From Loktanella fryxellensis (GTDB taxonomy: Bacteria > Pseudomonadota > Alphaproteobacteria > Rhodobacterales > Rhodobacteraceae), in NCBI RefSeq assembly GCF_900110065.1, contig NZ_FOCI01000015.1, positions 1 to 64,000 of the forward strand: a DNA stretch of 64,000 bases, in the 5' to 3' direction. Made by a program: the position numbers and the translations under genes. The notes below the pieces were generated by a model that ran no database searches, was not told the origin of the DNA, and saw only the letters and a list, made by a program, of their open reading frames with translations. This document shows, piece by piece, positions 15,843 through 25,810 of this stretch (the first letter of the stretch is position 1; the number at the start of each line of letters is the position of its first letter).

Positions 15843-17132
15843 ATGGATATCATGGCACGCGCGACGGCGCTGGTCGGCGGCACGATGGTGATGCTGCGCC
15901 GGATGCAGGCCCCCGGTCAGCAGGCCGTGGGCCTTGCGCCGCAGATCCCCGATGCCCGCGCGCAGACCCTGATGACCCTGAAGATGCCGACGGCACAGGG
16001 CTGGGCCAAGGATCAGCGCCCCACCGCGGCACCGGGGTTGACCGTGAACGCCTTCGCCAGCGAGTTGAAGCATCCGCGCTGGATCGAGGTGCTGCCCAAA
16101 GGCGACGTGCTGGTGGCCGAAGCCCAGCCAGAGGCGAGCCCACCCAAGAACCTGCTCGACCGTGCCACGCAGGCCACGATGAAGCGGGCGGGTGCGATGG
16201 GCGTCAGCGCCAACCGCATCACCCTGTGGCGTGATGCGGACGGCGACGGCGTGGCCGAGGAACGCCACGTCTTCGTCGAGGGGCAGCGCCAGCCTTTTGG
16301 CATGGCGCTGGTGGACGGCACCTTCTACGTCGGCAATACCGACGGTATCGTGGCGTTCGACTATACCGACGGGGCCACGCGGCTGGAGGGGCCGGGGCGC
16401 AAGCTGGTGGATTTCAAGCCGGGTGGCCACTGGACCCGCAGCCTCATCGTCTCGCCCGACCGGACCAAGATCTATGCCGGCGTCGGATCGCTGTCCAACA
16501 TCGCCGACGACGGGATGGAGGCGGAAGAGGGCCGCGCCTGCATCTGGGAACTGGACATCGCCACCGGCCAGTCGCGCGTCTTTGCCAGCGGGTTGCGCAA
16601 CGCGGTCGGCACGGCGTTCGAGCCGTCGACGGGCGCGCTGTGGACGGTCGTGAACGAACGCGACGGTCTGGGGGACGAAACGCCACCCGACTACCTCACG
16701 TCCGTGCAGGATGGCGGGTTCTACGGTTGGCCCTTCTGCTACTGGGACCGCATCGTCGATGACCGTGTGCCGCAGGATGCCGCACTGGTCGCGCGGGCGA
16801 TTACGCCGGACTATGCGCTGGGCGGTCACACCGCCTCGCTCGGCTTGTGCTGGGTGCCGGAGGGGACGCTGCCCGGTTTCGGCGCGGGCATGGCGATCGG
16901 CCAGCATGGGTCGTGGAACCGCTCGACCCTGTCGGGCTATCGCCTGATCCACGTGCCGTTCACGGACGGCAAGCCGTCAGGTCCGCCGCGCGACATCCTG
17001 TCGGGCTTCCTCGCGCCCGACGAAAAGGTGTCCTATGGCCGCCCGGTAGGCGTCGCCGTGGGGCCCGACGGCAAATCGCTGCTGATGGCCGACGACGTCG
17101 GCGACATCGTCTGGCGCGTCACCGGGGCCTGA
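15843..17132 (+). CDS. PQQ-dependent sugar dehydrogenase-like (sorbosone dehydrogenase family) beta-propeller
   Basis: 429 residues. Propeller-type repeats of the GSDH/sorbosone dehydrogenase family are visible: NRITLWRDADGDGVAEE, QRQPFGMALVDGTFYVGNTD, FASGLRNAVGTAFEPSTGAL, DGGFYGWPFCYW and VGVAVGPDGKSLLMADDVGD at the C-terminus. No clear signal peptide is seen, although residues 1-25 are mildly hydrophobic, so location is uncertain. It probably oxidises a sugar or aldose with a bound quinone cofactor; the substrate is unknown. The ATG at 15843 follows AGAGGCACAGAC; the frame is open upstream without similarity. Confidence 0.8.
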   Translation: MDIMARATALVGGTMVMLRRMQAPGQQAVGLAPQIPDARAQTLMTLKMPTAQGWAKDQRPTAAPGLTVNAFASELKHPRWIEVLPKGDVLVAEAQPEASPPKNLLDRATQATMKRAGAMGVSANRITLWRDADGDGVAEERHVFVEGQRQPFGMALVDGTFYVGNTDGIVAFDYTDGATRLEGPGRKLVDFKPGGHWTRSLIVSPDRTKIYAGVGSLSNIADDGMEAEEGRACIWELDIATGQSRVFASGLRNAVGTAFEPSTGALWTVVNERDGLGDETPPDYLTSVQDGGFYGWPFCYWDRIVDDRVPQDAALVARAITPDYALGGHTASLGLCWVPEGTLPGFGAGMAIGQHGSWNRSTLSGYRLIHVPFTDGKPSGPPRDILSGFLAPDEKVSYGRPVGVAVGPDGKSLLMADDVGDIVWRVTGA

Positions 17133-17153
17133 CAAACGGGGCCAGACGGCCCC

Positions 17154-18041
17154 TCAGGCGTGATCCCCGACCGGGATCACGTCCACTGCCTGACGGCTGC
17201 GCTGGCCACCCGCGCCGCGCAGGATGCCCCGGATCGGCGGCACGTCGTCGTAGTCGCGCCCATGTGCCACGGTGATGTGGGACGCGTCGCAGGTGCGGTC
17301 GTTGGTGGGGTCGAAATCGACCCATCCCGCCTGCGGCCCGCACCACGCCCGCACCCACGCATGCATGGCGTCAGCCCCTTCCAGCCGGCGTTTGCCGGGC
17401 GGCGGCTGTGTTCGCAGATAACCGCTGACATAGGCGGCGGGCACGCCGATGCCGCGCAGGCAGGCGATCATGATGTGCGAAAAATCCTGACACACGCCGT
17501 GCCGTTTGGCGAACGCCTCGGGCGCGGGGGTGTCCACGGTGGTCGCCGTCGCGTCGAACCGCATCGTGCCGTGCAGGGCATGACCGATGACCAGTGTCGC
17601 ATCCAGCGCCGTCATCCCGGGGCGCAGCAGGCTGCGGGCAAAGGCGGTCATGGCGGCGTCGCGGGGCACGCGGGCGGTGGCTGCGGTAAAGTGCAACGGG
17701 CTGTCGGGCCCCATGTCGCGCCACCCGGCCAATACGCCGCGCAGACTGTCCAGCGGCACGGCATCATGCGAGGCCACGGGCATCGCTGCGCGGACGACGC
17801 GGGCCTGCACCTGCACCGCAATGCCCTGATGGGGCGTATCGACGGCGAATTCGACCACCGGATTGCCGAAGAAATCGGTACGGTCGTGGCGCAGGGTCGT
17901 CGCCGGATCGACGCTGAGCAGGCCCGCGATCAGCCGCTGCCCCGGCCCCAGATCGCGCGGCATCACGCAGACCACGTGCCGTCCGGTCGCCGCACTGGCG
18001 GCATAGTCGGTCGCGATGGTCAGCCGGATATCATAGATCAT
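17154..18041 (-). CDS. Transglutaminase-like cysteine peptidase family protein
   Basis: 295 residues. An N-terminal beta-sandwich of the bacterial transglutaminase N-domain (about 1-85) is followed by the catalytic core. The triad is Cys184 (HGVCQDFSH), His227 (DAMHAWVRAW) and Asp244 (WVDFDPTND). Such proteins can act as peptidases, amidases or cross-linking enzymes. It is cytoplasmic by sequence (no signal). It is the last gene of a minus-strand set with the ATP-grasp/alpha-E fusion (12 bp upstream) and a transglutaminase/DUF2126 protein, implying one pathway. Confidence 0.85.
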   Translation of the reverse strand: MIYDIRLTIATDYAASAATGRHVVCVMPRDLGPGQRLIAGLLSVDPATTLRHDRTDFFGNPVVEFAVDTPHQGIAVQVQARVVRAAMPVASHDAVPLDSLRGVLAGWRDMGPDSPLHFTAATARVPRDAAMTAFARSLLRPGMTALDATLVIGHALHGTMRFDATATTVDTPAPEAFAKRHGVCQDFSHIMIACLRGIGVPAAYVSGYLRTQPPPGKRRLEGADAMHAWVRAWCGPQAGWVDFDPTNDRTCDASHITVAHGRDYDDVPPIRGILRGAGGQRSRQAVDVIPVGDHA

Positions 18042-18053
18042 GGTGTCCGCAAT

Positions 18054-20441
18054 TCAGTGCAGGAACGCGGCGTTCAGCGTCACGGATAGGTCCAGCACAT
18101 CGCGCGCCGCCGCGTGCAGGGCCGCCGTATCCAGCGTCGTCACCGTATGCACCGCGAATGCGGTCTGCAGGGTCCGCACGCCACGCTCGAAATCGGTCAT
18201 CTGCCCGATGGGCGCGTCGGCGGTCAGGTCCGTCACGCGGGCGAGCAGCATATCCAGCTGGAACCGTACCGCCCGCGGGTTCAGCGGATCAAGCGCCAGC
18301 AGGTCGATCACCGTATCCCGGCTGGTCACGTTGGCATAGCGCTGGCGGTGGATGATGACGCTGTCGGCAATCTCGATCGCCAGATCCAGCGCGCCGTCGG
18401 CTGCGTCCGGTGCCGTCAGGCGCGCCAGCAGGACCAGCGTTGCGGCGGCGCGTTCCAGCGCGTGGCCGATGGTCAGGAACTGCCAGCCTGCGGTGCGGTA
18501 CATGTTGTCGTGGGTCAGCCCCGACAGGCCCGCGGCCTTGCGCAGCAGCACGCCGGTCGCCAGCACGGCGTCCGCCCCCGGTTGCGTCGTGGTCTGCATC
18601 AGGGCCATCGTGTGGTCCATGTCCGTCAGCGCGGCCCAGCCGTCGACACTGAAACGGTCGCGGATCTGCGACGCCGCCTGCACCGCACCTTGCATGGTGC
18701 GGCGCAGACCTTGCGGAATGGCCCGGCCCGTCCGCACGTCGTGCCACGCGAGGCTGGCAGCGATGGCATCCAGCAAGGGGGCGGAGGTCCCTTCGGACCG
18801 CCGCCCGTGCCAGGCCCGCAGCAGGCGCAACTGCCCTTCGGTGCGTTCGGCATAGCGGCCCAGCCAGAACAGGTTGTCGGCGGCGCGGCTCGGTAGTGCC
18901 TCTGGCGACGCGCGCTGGAACGGCTCGCCGCTGGCGTGGGGCAACAGGCTGGGCATCGGCACGGGGCCATCTGCCACGATCCAGACGTCGGCGACCGCAC
19001 CGCCGCGCCGCATTGACACGGCCGAGGTGTCGGCCCCGGTTCCGATCCGCGCAAAGCCGCCGGGCATCGCATGCCAGCCCTGCGGCCCACGCGCAAGGAA
19101 CACCCGCAGCGTCATCGGACGCGGCACCAGCGCGCCATCGGACCAGACAGGCGTGGTCGACAGCGTCACCAGTTCTTTCGCCATCAGGTCGGGGGCGTGA
19201 TCGGCCAGCCAGGGATCGACGCTGTCGTAGCGGTCGGACCCGATGAGCGTGCTGCCAATGGCGTGCGTGTCGGTCGTGTCATAGGGCATCCGCGTGCCCA
19301 GTGCCGGGCCGATCATCATGCGCGCCGCATGGCGCCGCACATGCGCCAGTTCGGCCGCCCCACCGCACCACCAGGTCGCCACGTTGGGCAGGATCAGGTC
19401 GGTGCCCGTCAGCGCCTGACTGATCCGCGGCAGGAACGCCATCAGGGCCTGCGTTTCCAGCACGCCGACGCCCAGCGCATTGACCATCGTGACATGCCCC
19501 GCCCGGATCGTTGCGATCAGCCCCGGTGTGCCCAGACGGCTGTCGCCCCGCAACTCCAACGGGTCGGACCAGTTGCCATCCATGCGCCGCCACAGCACCT
19601 CGACCGGGATCGGGCCCTTGATCGTGCGGACGTGCAGGCGGCCGTCGGTGACGGTCAGATCCCCCCCTTCCAGCAGCGACAGTCCGAGGTAGCGGGCAAT
19701 GTAGGCCTGTTCGTAATAGGTGTCGGTCAGCGCGCCGGGGGTCAGGATCGCTGCGCGGCTGGCGGGGTCGTCCTTCATCGCGCCAAGTGCGGCGCGGAAC
19801 TGCTGAAAGAAGCCCGCAAGGCGGTGGACATTGGCCTGTGCAAAGAGGTCTGGGAACACCTGCGTCGTGGCGATGCGGGTTTCCAGCGCGAAACCGGCAC
19901 CCGATGGCGCATCGGTCAGGTCTTGCAGCACCCACCAGCGCCCGTCTGGGCCGCGCCCCAGATCGAAGGCACAGAAATGCAGGTAATGCCCGCCACGTGG
20001 CGTTACGCCGACCATCGGGCGCAGCCATTCGGGGTTCGACGCCACCAGTTGCGCGGGCAGGTGCCCGTCCGCCACAAGCTGGTTCGCGCCATAGAGATCG
20101 GACGCAACCTGGTCCAGCAGGTCCGCCCGCTGGATTAGACCCGCACAGATCGTGTCCCAGTCCGCCTGCGCGATCACGACCGGCATGGGGCTATAGGGCC
20201 AGTCGCGCGTGGCTGCGGTGCGGTCGCCATACTTGCGGAAATAGACGCCCGCATCCGTCAGGTGCTGGTCGCCACGGGCAAAAGCCTGTGCGGTCTGAGA
20301 CGGCGACAACCCCGACAGATGCGCGATCAGCGGCGCCCAGCCGGGGCGCATGCGCCCCTGCGCATCGCACAATTCGTCGGCGACACCCGGCAGGGTGCAA
20401 TAGCCGTCGAACAGCGACGCCCCCGGCGCCGGAACTGCCAT
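18054..20441 (-). CDS. Circularly permuted ATP-grasp / alpha-E fusion protein
   Basis: 795 residues, fusing two proteins that are separate genes in many bacteria. About residues 1-490 are a circularly permuted type 2 ATP-grasp domain (DUF404/407 type; features FDGYCTLPGVADELCDAQGR, VGVTPRGGHYLHFCAFDLGR, IMP-type LTPGALTDTYYEQAYIARYL). From about 513 an alpha-E domain (DUF403) begins at SRAADNLFWLGRYAERTEGQ. ATP-grasp enzymes of this class are predicted amide or peptide ligases; alpha-E is an all-helical partner of unknown function. The start ATG overlaps the stop of the DUF2126 gene by one base (TGATG); an upstream in-frame ATG at 20483 is less likely. Confidence 0.85.
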   Translation of the reverse strand: MAVPAPGASLFDGYCTLPGVADELCDAQGRMRPGWAPLIAHLSGLSPSQTAQAFARGDQHLTDAGVYFRKYGDRTAATRDWPYSPMPVVIAQADWDTICAGLIQRADLLDQVASDLYGANQLVADGHLPAQLVASNPEWLRPMVGVTPRGGHYLHFCAFDLGRGPDGRWWVLQDLTDAPSGAGFALETRIATTQVFPDLFAQANVHRLAGFFQQFRAALGAMKDDPASRAAILTPGALTDTYYEQAYIARYLGLSLLEGGDLTVTDGRLHVRTIKGPIPVEVLWRRMDGNWSDPLELRGDSRLGTPGLIATIRAGHVTMVNALGVGVLETQALMAFLPRISQALTGTDLILPNVATWWCGGAAELAHVRRHAARMMIGPALGTRMPYDTTDTHAIGSTLIGSDRYDSVDPWLADHAPDLMAKELVTLSTTPVWSDGALVPRPMTLRVFLARGPQGWHAMPGGFARIGTGADTSAVSMRRGGAVADVWIVADGPVPMPSLLPHASGEPFQRASPEALPSRAADNLFWLGRYAERTEGQLRLLRAWHGRRSEGTSAPLLDAIAASLAWHDVRTGRAIPQGLRRTMQGAVQAASQIRDRFSVDGWAALTDMDHTMALMQTTTQPGADAVLATGVLLRKAAGLSGLTHDNMYRTAGWQFLTIGHALERAAATLVLLARLTAPDAADGALDLAIEIADSVIIHRQRYANVTSRDTVIDLLALDPLNPRAVRFQLDMLLARVTDLTADAPIGQMTDFERGVRTLQTAFAVHTVTTLDTAALHAAARDVLDLSVTLNAAFLH

Positions 20442-23400
20442 CACAGGCCCGGCTTGCGCCGCAGATCGAGCGTCATGGGGCACGACGGATGCGGTGTTTC
20501 CGCGACGGGTGTATAATCGCCAGCCGTATGCCCGTGCGGTTCGAACCGTGACAAACGCCGCGCCTCGGCTTCATTCCCGTTGACGGGGAAGGTGTCATAG
20601 TTGCGGCCCCCCGGGTGCGCCACGTGGTAGGTGCAGCCGCCGACGGCACGCCCCGTCCACGTGTCATAGATGTCAAACGTCAACGGCGCGTTGACGGGCA
20701 GCTTGGGGTGAAGCGCAAGCGGGGGCTGCCATGCCTTGAACCGCACGGCGGCGACGGCCTCTCCGTTCCGGCCCGTCTGCTGCATCGGCATCGTCCGCCG
20801 GTTGCAGGTCACGGTATAGCGGCCCGGATCGGTGGCCGTCAGCTTGACCTGCAGGCGTTCCACGGAACTGTCGGTATAGCGCACGGTGCCGCCGATGGCC
20901 CCTGTCTCGCCCATGACGTGCCAGGGTTCCAGCGCCTGACGCAGTTCCAGCTTCACGCCGGCCACTTCGACCTCGCCGCAGAAGGGGAAACGGAATTCGG
21001 CCTGTGCCTTGAACCAGTCGGGGTCCAGATCGAAGCCGTGCTGCTTCAGATCCGCCAGCACCTCCAGGAAATCCTGCCAGACCATTTCGGGCAGCATGAA
21101 GCGGTCGAGCAGGGTCGTGCCCCAGCGCGTCAGGTTGCCCTTGATCGGGGCCTTCCACATCCGCGCGATCAGCGCCCGGATCAGCAATTGCTGCGCCAGG
21201 CTCATGCGCGGGTTCGGCGGCATCTCGAAGCCGCGGAATTCCACCAGTCCCAGACGCCCAGTGGGCCCGTCGGGGGAATAGAGCTTGTCGATGCAGATCT
21301 CGGCCCGGTGGGTGTTGCCCGTCACGTCCACCAGCAGGTTGCGCAGCAGCCGGTCGGTCAGCCACGGGCTGGGCACCGGACCTTCGTCCGGGGTTGTGAT
21401 CTGGTCGAGGGCGATTTCCAGCTCGTAGAGGCTGTCCATCCGCGCCTCGTCGATGCGGGGGGCCTGCGATGTGGGGCCGATGAACATGCCGCTGAACAGG
21501 TAGGACAGCGACGGGTGCCGCTGCCAGTGCAGGATGATCGACCGCATCAGGTCGGGGCGGCGCAGGAACGGACTGTCGGCCGGCGTGACGCCGCCCACCA
21601 CGACGTGGTTGCCGCCGCCCGTGCCGGTGTGCCGCCCGTCGATCATGAACTTGTCGGCCCCAAGACGCAGTTGCCGCGCCTCCTCATAGACCGCTTCGGT
21701 CGTCGCCACGCAGTCGTCCCAGCTATGGGCGGGGTGGATGTTCACCTCGATCACGCCGGGATCGGGGGCCACGCGGATCACGTTCAGGCGCGGATCGGCG
21801 GGGGGACCGTAGCCTTCGATATGCACGGGGACGCCCAGCTTCTTCGCCGCTGCCTCTGCCGCCGCGACGAGTTCGAGGTAATCCTCCACCTCCTCGACCG
21901 GGGGCATGAAGATGCACAGCCGCCCGTCGCGGGGCTCCACGCTGACGGCGGTGCGCACGCGGCCCTTCAGGTCGCTGATGACCTGTTCGGTGCGGTCCTG
22001 CACGGGCTCGGATGCGGTGAAGGATGCACGCATCTGGCGCGTCGCCTCGTCGGCCTCCTCGGCCTTGTCCACGGTATAGGTCGGCAGGGGCGGGCGGTCC
22101 TGCATCGGATCGCTGACGCCCACATGGGGATACTGGCTTTCGGGTATATGTTCGAGCGAGCCGAGCGGCAGTCGGTAGCCCACCGGACTGTCGCCGGGAA
22201 CCAGGAACAGATGCCCGCGCCGCATGTCCCACACCTCTGACAGCCACGCGGATTTCGCCGCCGCCTGCCATTTCTGCACCGGCAGGACGTAACCCGACGG
22301 CTCCGTCAGGCCGCGCGCAAAGACGCGGGCCATGCGCTGCCGCGCCTCCGCATCCGCAAGCTCGTTATTCTCGGGCGTCACATTGATCGGCAGGTTGCCT
22401 TCCTTCAGCAACCAGTCGGCGGGATCCTCGAACGCGGGCAACACGTTGGCGGGCGGCACGCCCAGCGTTTCGGCCATGCTGTGCAGCACCGCTTCGGCCT
22501 GTTCCTTGGTGGCCCCCGTCGCATCCTCTGCCGCGATCAGGTCGGGGTCCGACCAGATCGGGCTGCCGTCTCGCCGCCAATACAGGCTGAAGGTCCAGCG
22601 CGGCAGCGTTTCGCCCGGATACCATTTGCCCTGACCGTAATGCAGGAACCCGCCCGGCGCGAACCGGTCCTGCAGGCGGCGGATCAGCTTGTCCGCATAG
22701 ATGCGTTTCGTGGGGCCGACCGCACCGGTGTTCCACTCCTCCGCCTCGAAGTCGTCGATGCTGACGAATGTGGGCTCGCCGCCCATCGTCAGGCGCACGT
22801 CGCCGTCGGTCAGCGCCTGATCGACCGTGTGGCCCAGCGCGTTCAGGCGGTCCCACGCGGCGTCGGAAAAGGGTTTCGTGATGCGCGGGTGTTCGGCCAC
22901 GCGCGTCACGGTCATGTCGAAATCGAACGTGACCTCCGCATAGCTTGCCATGCCGGAAATTGGGGCGGCATTGCTGTAATGCGGCGTCGCGGCCAGCGGG
23001 ATATGGCTTTCGCCGGTCAACAGCCCCGATGTCGGGTCCAGACCGACCCAGCCCGCGCCGGGCAGATAGACCTCGACCCACGCGTGCAGGTCGGTGAAGT
23101 CCGTCTCGGTCCCCTGCGGGCCGCTGACGGCCTTCAAATCAGGTTTCAGCTGGATGAGGTAGCCGGACACGAACCGCGCCGCCAGTCCCAGATGCCGCAT
23201 CAGGTTGACCAGCAGCCACGCGGTATCGCGGCAGGATCCCTTGGCCAGTTGCAGCGTCTCTTCCGGCGTCTGCACGCCCGGCTCCATCCGCACGATATAG
23301 CCGATGTCGCGGGCCAGCTGCGCGTTCAGCCCGACGACGAAGTCGATGGTGCGCTGCGGCGCGCGGTCGATCCGGCCCAGATAAGCGGCGAACAGCGGGC

Positions 23401-23770
23401 CTTCGTCATCGGTGCGGCGGTAGATCGACAGATCGTCCGCGATGGCGTCGGGATACTCAAAAGGAAACTCCTCCGCCGCCTTTTCCACGAAGAAGTCGAA
23501 GGGGTTGTAGACGCTCATGTCCGCGACCAGATCGACCTCGATCTTCAGCTCGGTCACCGGATCGGGAAAGACGTAGCGGGCCTGCCAGTTGCCGTAAGGG
23601 TCCTGCTGGTAGTTCACGAAATGATTGGCGGGCGACACCTTGAGGCTGTGCGACAGCACCGGTGTGCGGCTGTGGGGGGCGGGCCGCAGGCGGATGATCT
23701 GGGGACCCAGCGTCACCGGCCGATCATAGGTGTAGTGGGTCAGGTGACGGATCGCGGCAAGGATCGACAT
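20441..23770 (-). CDS. Transglutaminase-DUF2126 fusion protein
   Basis: 1109 residues. Residues 1-90 resemble the bacterial transglutaminase N-domain. The catalytic core has Cys180 ([10 protein letters not shown]), His229 ([11 protein letters not shown]) and Asp245 ([10 protein letters not shown]). From about residue 310 the DUF2126 region begins with [19 protein letters not shown] and continues to the C-terminus ([27 protein letters not shown]). No signal or membrane segment is seen. The ATG at 23770 is preceded by AAAGG. Translational overlap with the ATP-grasp/alpha-E gene implies a shared complex or pathway, predicted to make or cleave amide-linked peptides. Confidence 0.88.
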   Translation of the reverse strand: MSILAAIRHLTHYTYDRPVTLGPQIIRLRPAPHSRTPVLSHSLKVSPANHFVNYQQDPYGNWQARYVFPDPVTELKIEVDLVADMSVYNPFDFFVEKAAEEFPFEYPDAIADDLSIYRRTDDEGPLFAAYLGRIDRAPQRTIDFVVGLNAQLARDIGYIVRMEPGVQTPEETLQLAKGSCRDTAWLLVNLMRHLGLAARFVSGYLIQLKPDLKAVSGPQGTETDFTDLHAWVEVYLPGAGWVGLDPTSGLLTGESHIPLAATPHYSNAAPISGMASYAEVTFDFDMTVTRVAEHPRITKPFSDAAWDRLNALGHTVDQALTDGDVRLTMGGEPTFVSIDDFEAEEWNTGAVGPTKRIYADKLIRRLQDRFAPGGFLHYGQGKWYPGETLPRWTFSLYWRRDGSPIWSDPDLIAAEDATGATKEQAEAVLHSMAETLGVPPANVLPAFEDPADWLLKEGNLPINVTPENNELADAEARQRMARVFARGLTEPSGYVLPVQKWQAAAKSAWLSEVWDMRRGHLFLVPGDSPVGYRLPLGSLEHIPESQYPHVGVSDPMQDRPPLPTYTVDKAEEADEATRQMRASFTASEPVQDRTEQVISDLKGRVRTAVSVEPRDGRLCIFMPPVEEVEDYLELVAAAEAAAKKLGVPVHIEGYGPPADPRLNVIRVAPDPGVIEVNIHPAHSWDDCVATTEAVYEEARQLRLGADKFMIDGRHTGTGGGNHVVVGGVTPADSPFLRRPDLMRSIILHWQRHPSLSYLFSGMFIGPTSQAPRIDEARMDSLYELEIALDQITTPDEGPVPSPWLTDRLLRNLLVDVTGNTHRAEICIDKLYSPDGPTGRLGLVEFRGFEMPPNPRMSLAQQLLIRALIARMWKAPIKGNLTRWGTTLLDRFMLPEMVWQDFLEVLADLKQHGFDLDPDWFKAQAEFRFPFCGEVEVAGVKLELRQALEPWHVMGETGAIGGTVRYTDSSVERLQVKLTATDPGRYTVTCNRRTMPMQQTGRNGEAVAAVRFKAWQPPLALHPKLPVNAPLTFDIYDTWTGRAVGGCTYHVAHPGGRNYDTFPVNGNEAEARRLSRFEPHGHTAGDYTPVAETPHPSCPMTLDLRRKPGL

Positions 23771-23834
23771 GGGCAACCTTTCGACAAGTTAAGGTAATGT
23801 CCCACGAAGTGACCCGCACCTCCACCCGCAATGT

Positions 23835-23900
23835 GTCAGATTGCAGGCAGATCGCGGGACCTGCCCGGAAAACGGGCAGGTCTGAAAGGGTCAGATTGCA
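23835..23900 (-). promoter_or_regulatory. Direct repeats flanking a perfect hairpin, upstream of the transglutaminase-DUF2126 gene
   Basis: TGCAATCTGAC (minus strand) occurs at 23835-23845 and again at 23890-23900. Between them is a perfect 10-bp stem-loop, 23858-23867 with 23873-23882, loop of 5. The site lies 65-130 bp upstream of the ATG at 23770 and just past the zinc peptidase stop. It could be a terminator for the peptidase gene plus a regulator site for the downstream operon. Confidence 0.55.
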
Positions 23901-23924
23901 CGGGACAATCCGCATAGGGAGTCT

Positions 23925-24920
23925 TCAGGTGCTGCTGTGGATCAGGTCGTTGATGAACTGCAGCTTGGCCATGACCGGCTTGTTCAGCACGAACGGATAC
24001 AGGTCGGGTTGCCCCATGCTGCGGTTCATGTTGTTCAGCGCGACCGTGACCGGCACCCACGCCTCGACGACAGGCTCCACATCGGTGGCGGCATAGGCAT
24101 CCTGCGTCACCTCCACCCCGTCCAGCGACATTTTGTAGGCGGTGGCCGTCTCGACCCCGTCGGCGATGTGCATCCAGTGCGCCCATGTTTCGGCGAAATC
24201 CTCCCACGGGTGGGACGTCGCATAGGCGCTGATGTGGGTCTGCGGCCAGCCTGCGGGCGCACCGTTGTCGTAATGGCGCTGCAGGGCCGCGCCGTAATCT
24301 TCGCGCTCGTCGCCGAATATCTCGCGGTAGCGGTCGATGTGCGACGTGCCATCCACCAGCATCGCCCAGTAGTAGTGGCCGACCTCGTGGCGCATGTGGC
24401 CGATCAGCGTGCGATAGGGTTCGTCCATGGCGGTGCGGCGGGCGACGCGCACCTCGTCGTCGCTTTCGGCGATGTTGATGGTGATCAGCCCGTCCTCGTG
24501 ACCTGTCATCACGGGGGTGACACCGTTCGGCCCTTCCGCGTCGGCAAGGAAGTCGAAGGCAAGCCCGAGGGTGGGGTTCTGCTGGCGCGTGGGGCGCGGC
24601 AGATTCCACTGGATCAGGGCGTAGATCAGCTTGCGCTTGGCCAGTTCGACCTCGCGCCAACGCAGGATGTTGCCGTCCATGGTGGCATCGGGGACGATGC
24701 GATTGTGCGCGCAGGCGAGGCAAAAGCTGCCGGGCTGGGCCGCGATGGCCAGCCAGTTGCACCCGGCACCGATGCTGTTGGCGCACAGGATGGTGTCGCC
24801 ACCCACCGCGCGCATCTGCAGGGCATTCGCGTCGAACGCCAGCATGGTGCCGCAATTGACACAGGACTGGTTGCGGAAATGGACCTCGTTCGCACAGGTC
24901 GGACAGGTGAAGCGTTTCAT
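23925..24920 (-). CDS. Zinc-ribbon putative zinc-binding metallopeptidase
   Basis: 331 residues. The N-terminal zinc ribbon has Cys6-x2-Cys9 and Cys20-x2-Cys23, with further Cys pairs near 46/54 and 67/70. A metalloprotease motif HEVGH lies at about 178-182 (TLIGHMRHEVGHYYWAML), as in the family annotated as putative zinc-binding peptidase (COG4307). It is cytoplasmic by sequence. The ATG at 24920 begins the zinc ribbon. It is a regular neighbour of transglutaminase/ATP-grasp/alpha-E genes in alphaproteobacteria, to my knowledge, and may process the product of that cluster. Confidence 0.85.
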   Translation of the reverse strand: MKRFTCPTCANEVHFRNQSCVNCGTMLAFDANALQMRAVGGDTILCANSIGAGCNWLAIAAQPGSFCLACAHNRIVPDATMDGNILRWREVELAKRKLIYALIQWNLPRPTRQQNPTLGLAFDFLADAEGPNGVTPVMTGHEDGLITINIAESDDEVRVARRTAMDEPYRTLIGHMRHEVGHYYWAMLVDGTSHIDRYREIFGDEREDYGAALQRHYDNGAPAGWPQTHISAYATSHPWEDFAETWAHWMHIADGVETATAYKMSLDGVEVTQDAYAATDVEPVVEAWVPVTVALNNMNRSMGQPDLYPFVLNKPVMAKLQFINDLIHSST

Positions 24921-25060
24921 GGAAGGGGGCAACCATTCAGATCAGGGGCTGCACAGATAATGCACAAAGTGTCGCAGGCAATGCGCCACGGCGTCCCCCT
25001 GCGCCCGACTGGCGAGCCACTGACCTGCCGCAATGTCGCGCGGCAGGCCAGACCTGCCGG

Positions 25061-25810
25061 TCAGACCGCGTCGGTGTGCAGGCGGTGGCAGACCTCTTGC
25101 AGGCCGCGCAGCCCGGTCTTGGCATAGATGTTGCGCAGGTGTGTGCGCACCGTTGGCATCGCGATGTCGAGCGTCTGGCCGATCACGGCGGGCGTCAGGC
25201 CGTCGCGCAGGCACGTGACGACGCGCAGCTCGGCGCGTGTCAGGTTGGCCGGGTTGGCGGACCCCAGCAGGTTGCCGGACACGACGGGCACCTCGTCCTG
25301 CGGCCCATGGATGCGGGCCAGATCCAGCATCGCGGTCTCGACCACGCCGGCGCGGCGGGCGGACCAGATCGGTGCGGCCATGGCGGCGAAATCGCACAGC
25401 AGGGTGGGCTGGCCGCCGCGCACGATCAACAGGTCGACGCAGGCGTCGTCGGCGGCGACGACCACGGTGCAGGTGGTGGCGTCCTCGGGCTCTGCGGTCA
25501 TCTGACCGGCGCGCAGCAGCGCGGGTTCTGCGCACAGGGCGACGGCACGGCCAGCGATGTCATCGTCCAGTCCGGTGACTTGTGCCGTCGTCGTGGCGAT
25601 CATGACGGGCGCCTCGCCGGTCCGCACCCGCACCAGCGTCAGGGCGTCGGCGTCGGCCTCGTGACGCAGGGCAGCCAGCGCACGGGTCAGCGGCACGCCG
25701 CCCTGACAGGCGCTGCCGAACAGCGCGCCCAGCGTCATGGCCCGGCGCATCGCCGAATCCCCGGCAGCGGTGATGTTGCGAAAGGCGGTCAGCGAGTTGG
25801 GAAGAAACAT
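25061..25810 (-). CDS. LuxR-family HTH transcriptional regulator
   Basis: 249 residues. The C-terminal ~60 residues form a LuxR-type helix-turn-helix: LTRAELRVVTCLRDGLTPAV followed by DIAMPTVRTHLRNIYAKTG. The N-terminal ~180 residues show no Asp-receiver signature and no clear acyl-homoserine-lactone pocket motif, so the signal sensed is unknown. The order on the minus strand (regulator, then peptidase, transglutaminase/DUF2126, ATP-grasp/alpha-E, transglutaminase) suggests it controls that cluster. Its ribosome binding site lies in the arm of a hairpin (25820-25844). Confidence 0.8.
   Translation of the reverse strand: MFLPNSLTAFRNITAAGDSAMRRAMTLGALFGSACQGGVPLTRALAALRHEADADALTLVRVRTGEAPVMIATTTAQVTGLDDDIAGRAVALCAEPALLRAGQMTAEPEDATTCTVVVAADDACVDLLIVRGGQPTLLCDFAAMAAPIWSARRAGVVETAMLDLARIHGPQDEVPVVSGNLLGSANPANLTRAELRVVTCLRDGLTPAVIGQTLDIAMPTVRTHLRNIYAKTGLRGLQEVCHRLHTDAV

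Noticed and set aside
20615-22240. 541-codon plus-strand frame inside the transglutaminase-DUF2126 gene
   Set aside because: Antisense to a gene with catalytic motifs; no ribosome binding site or motif.
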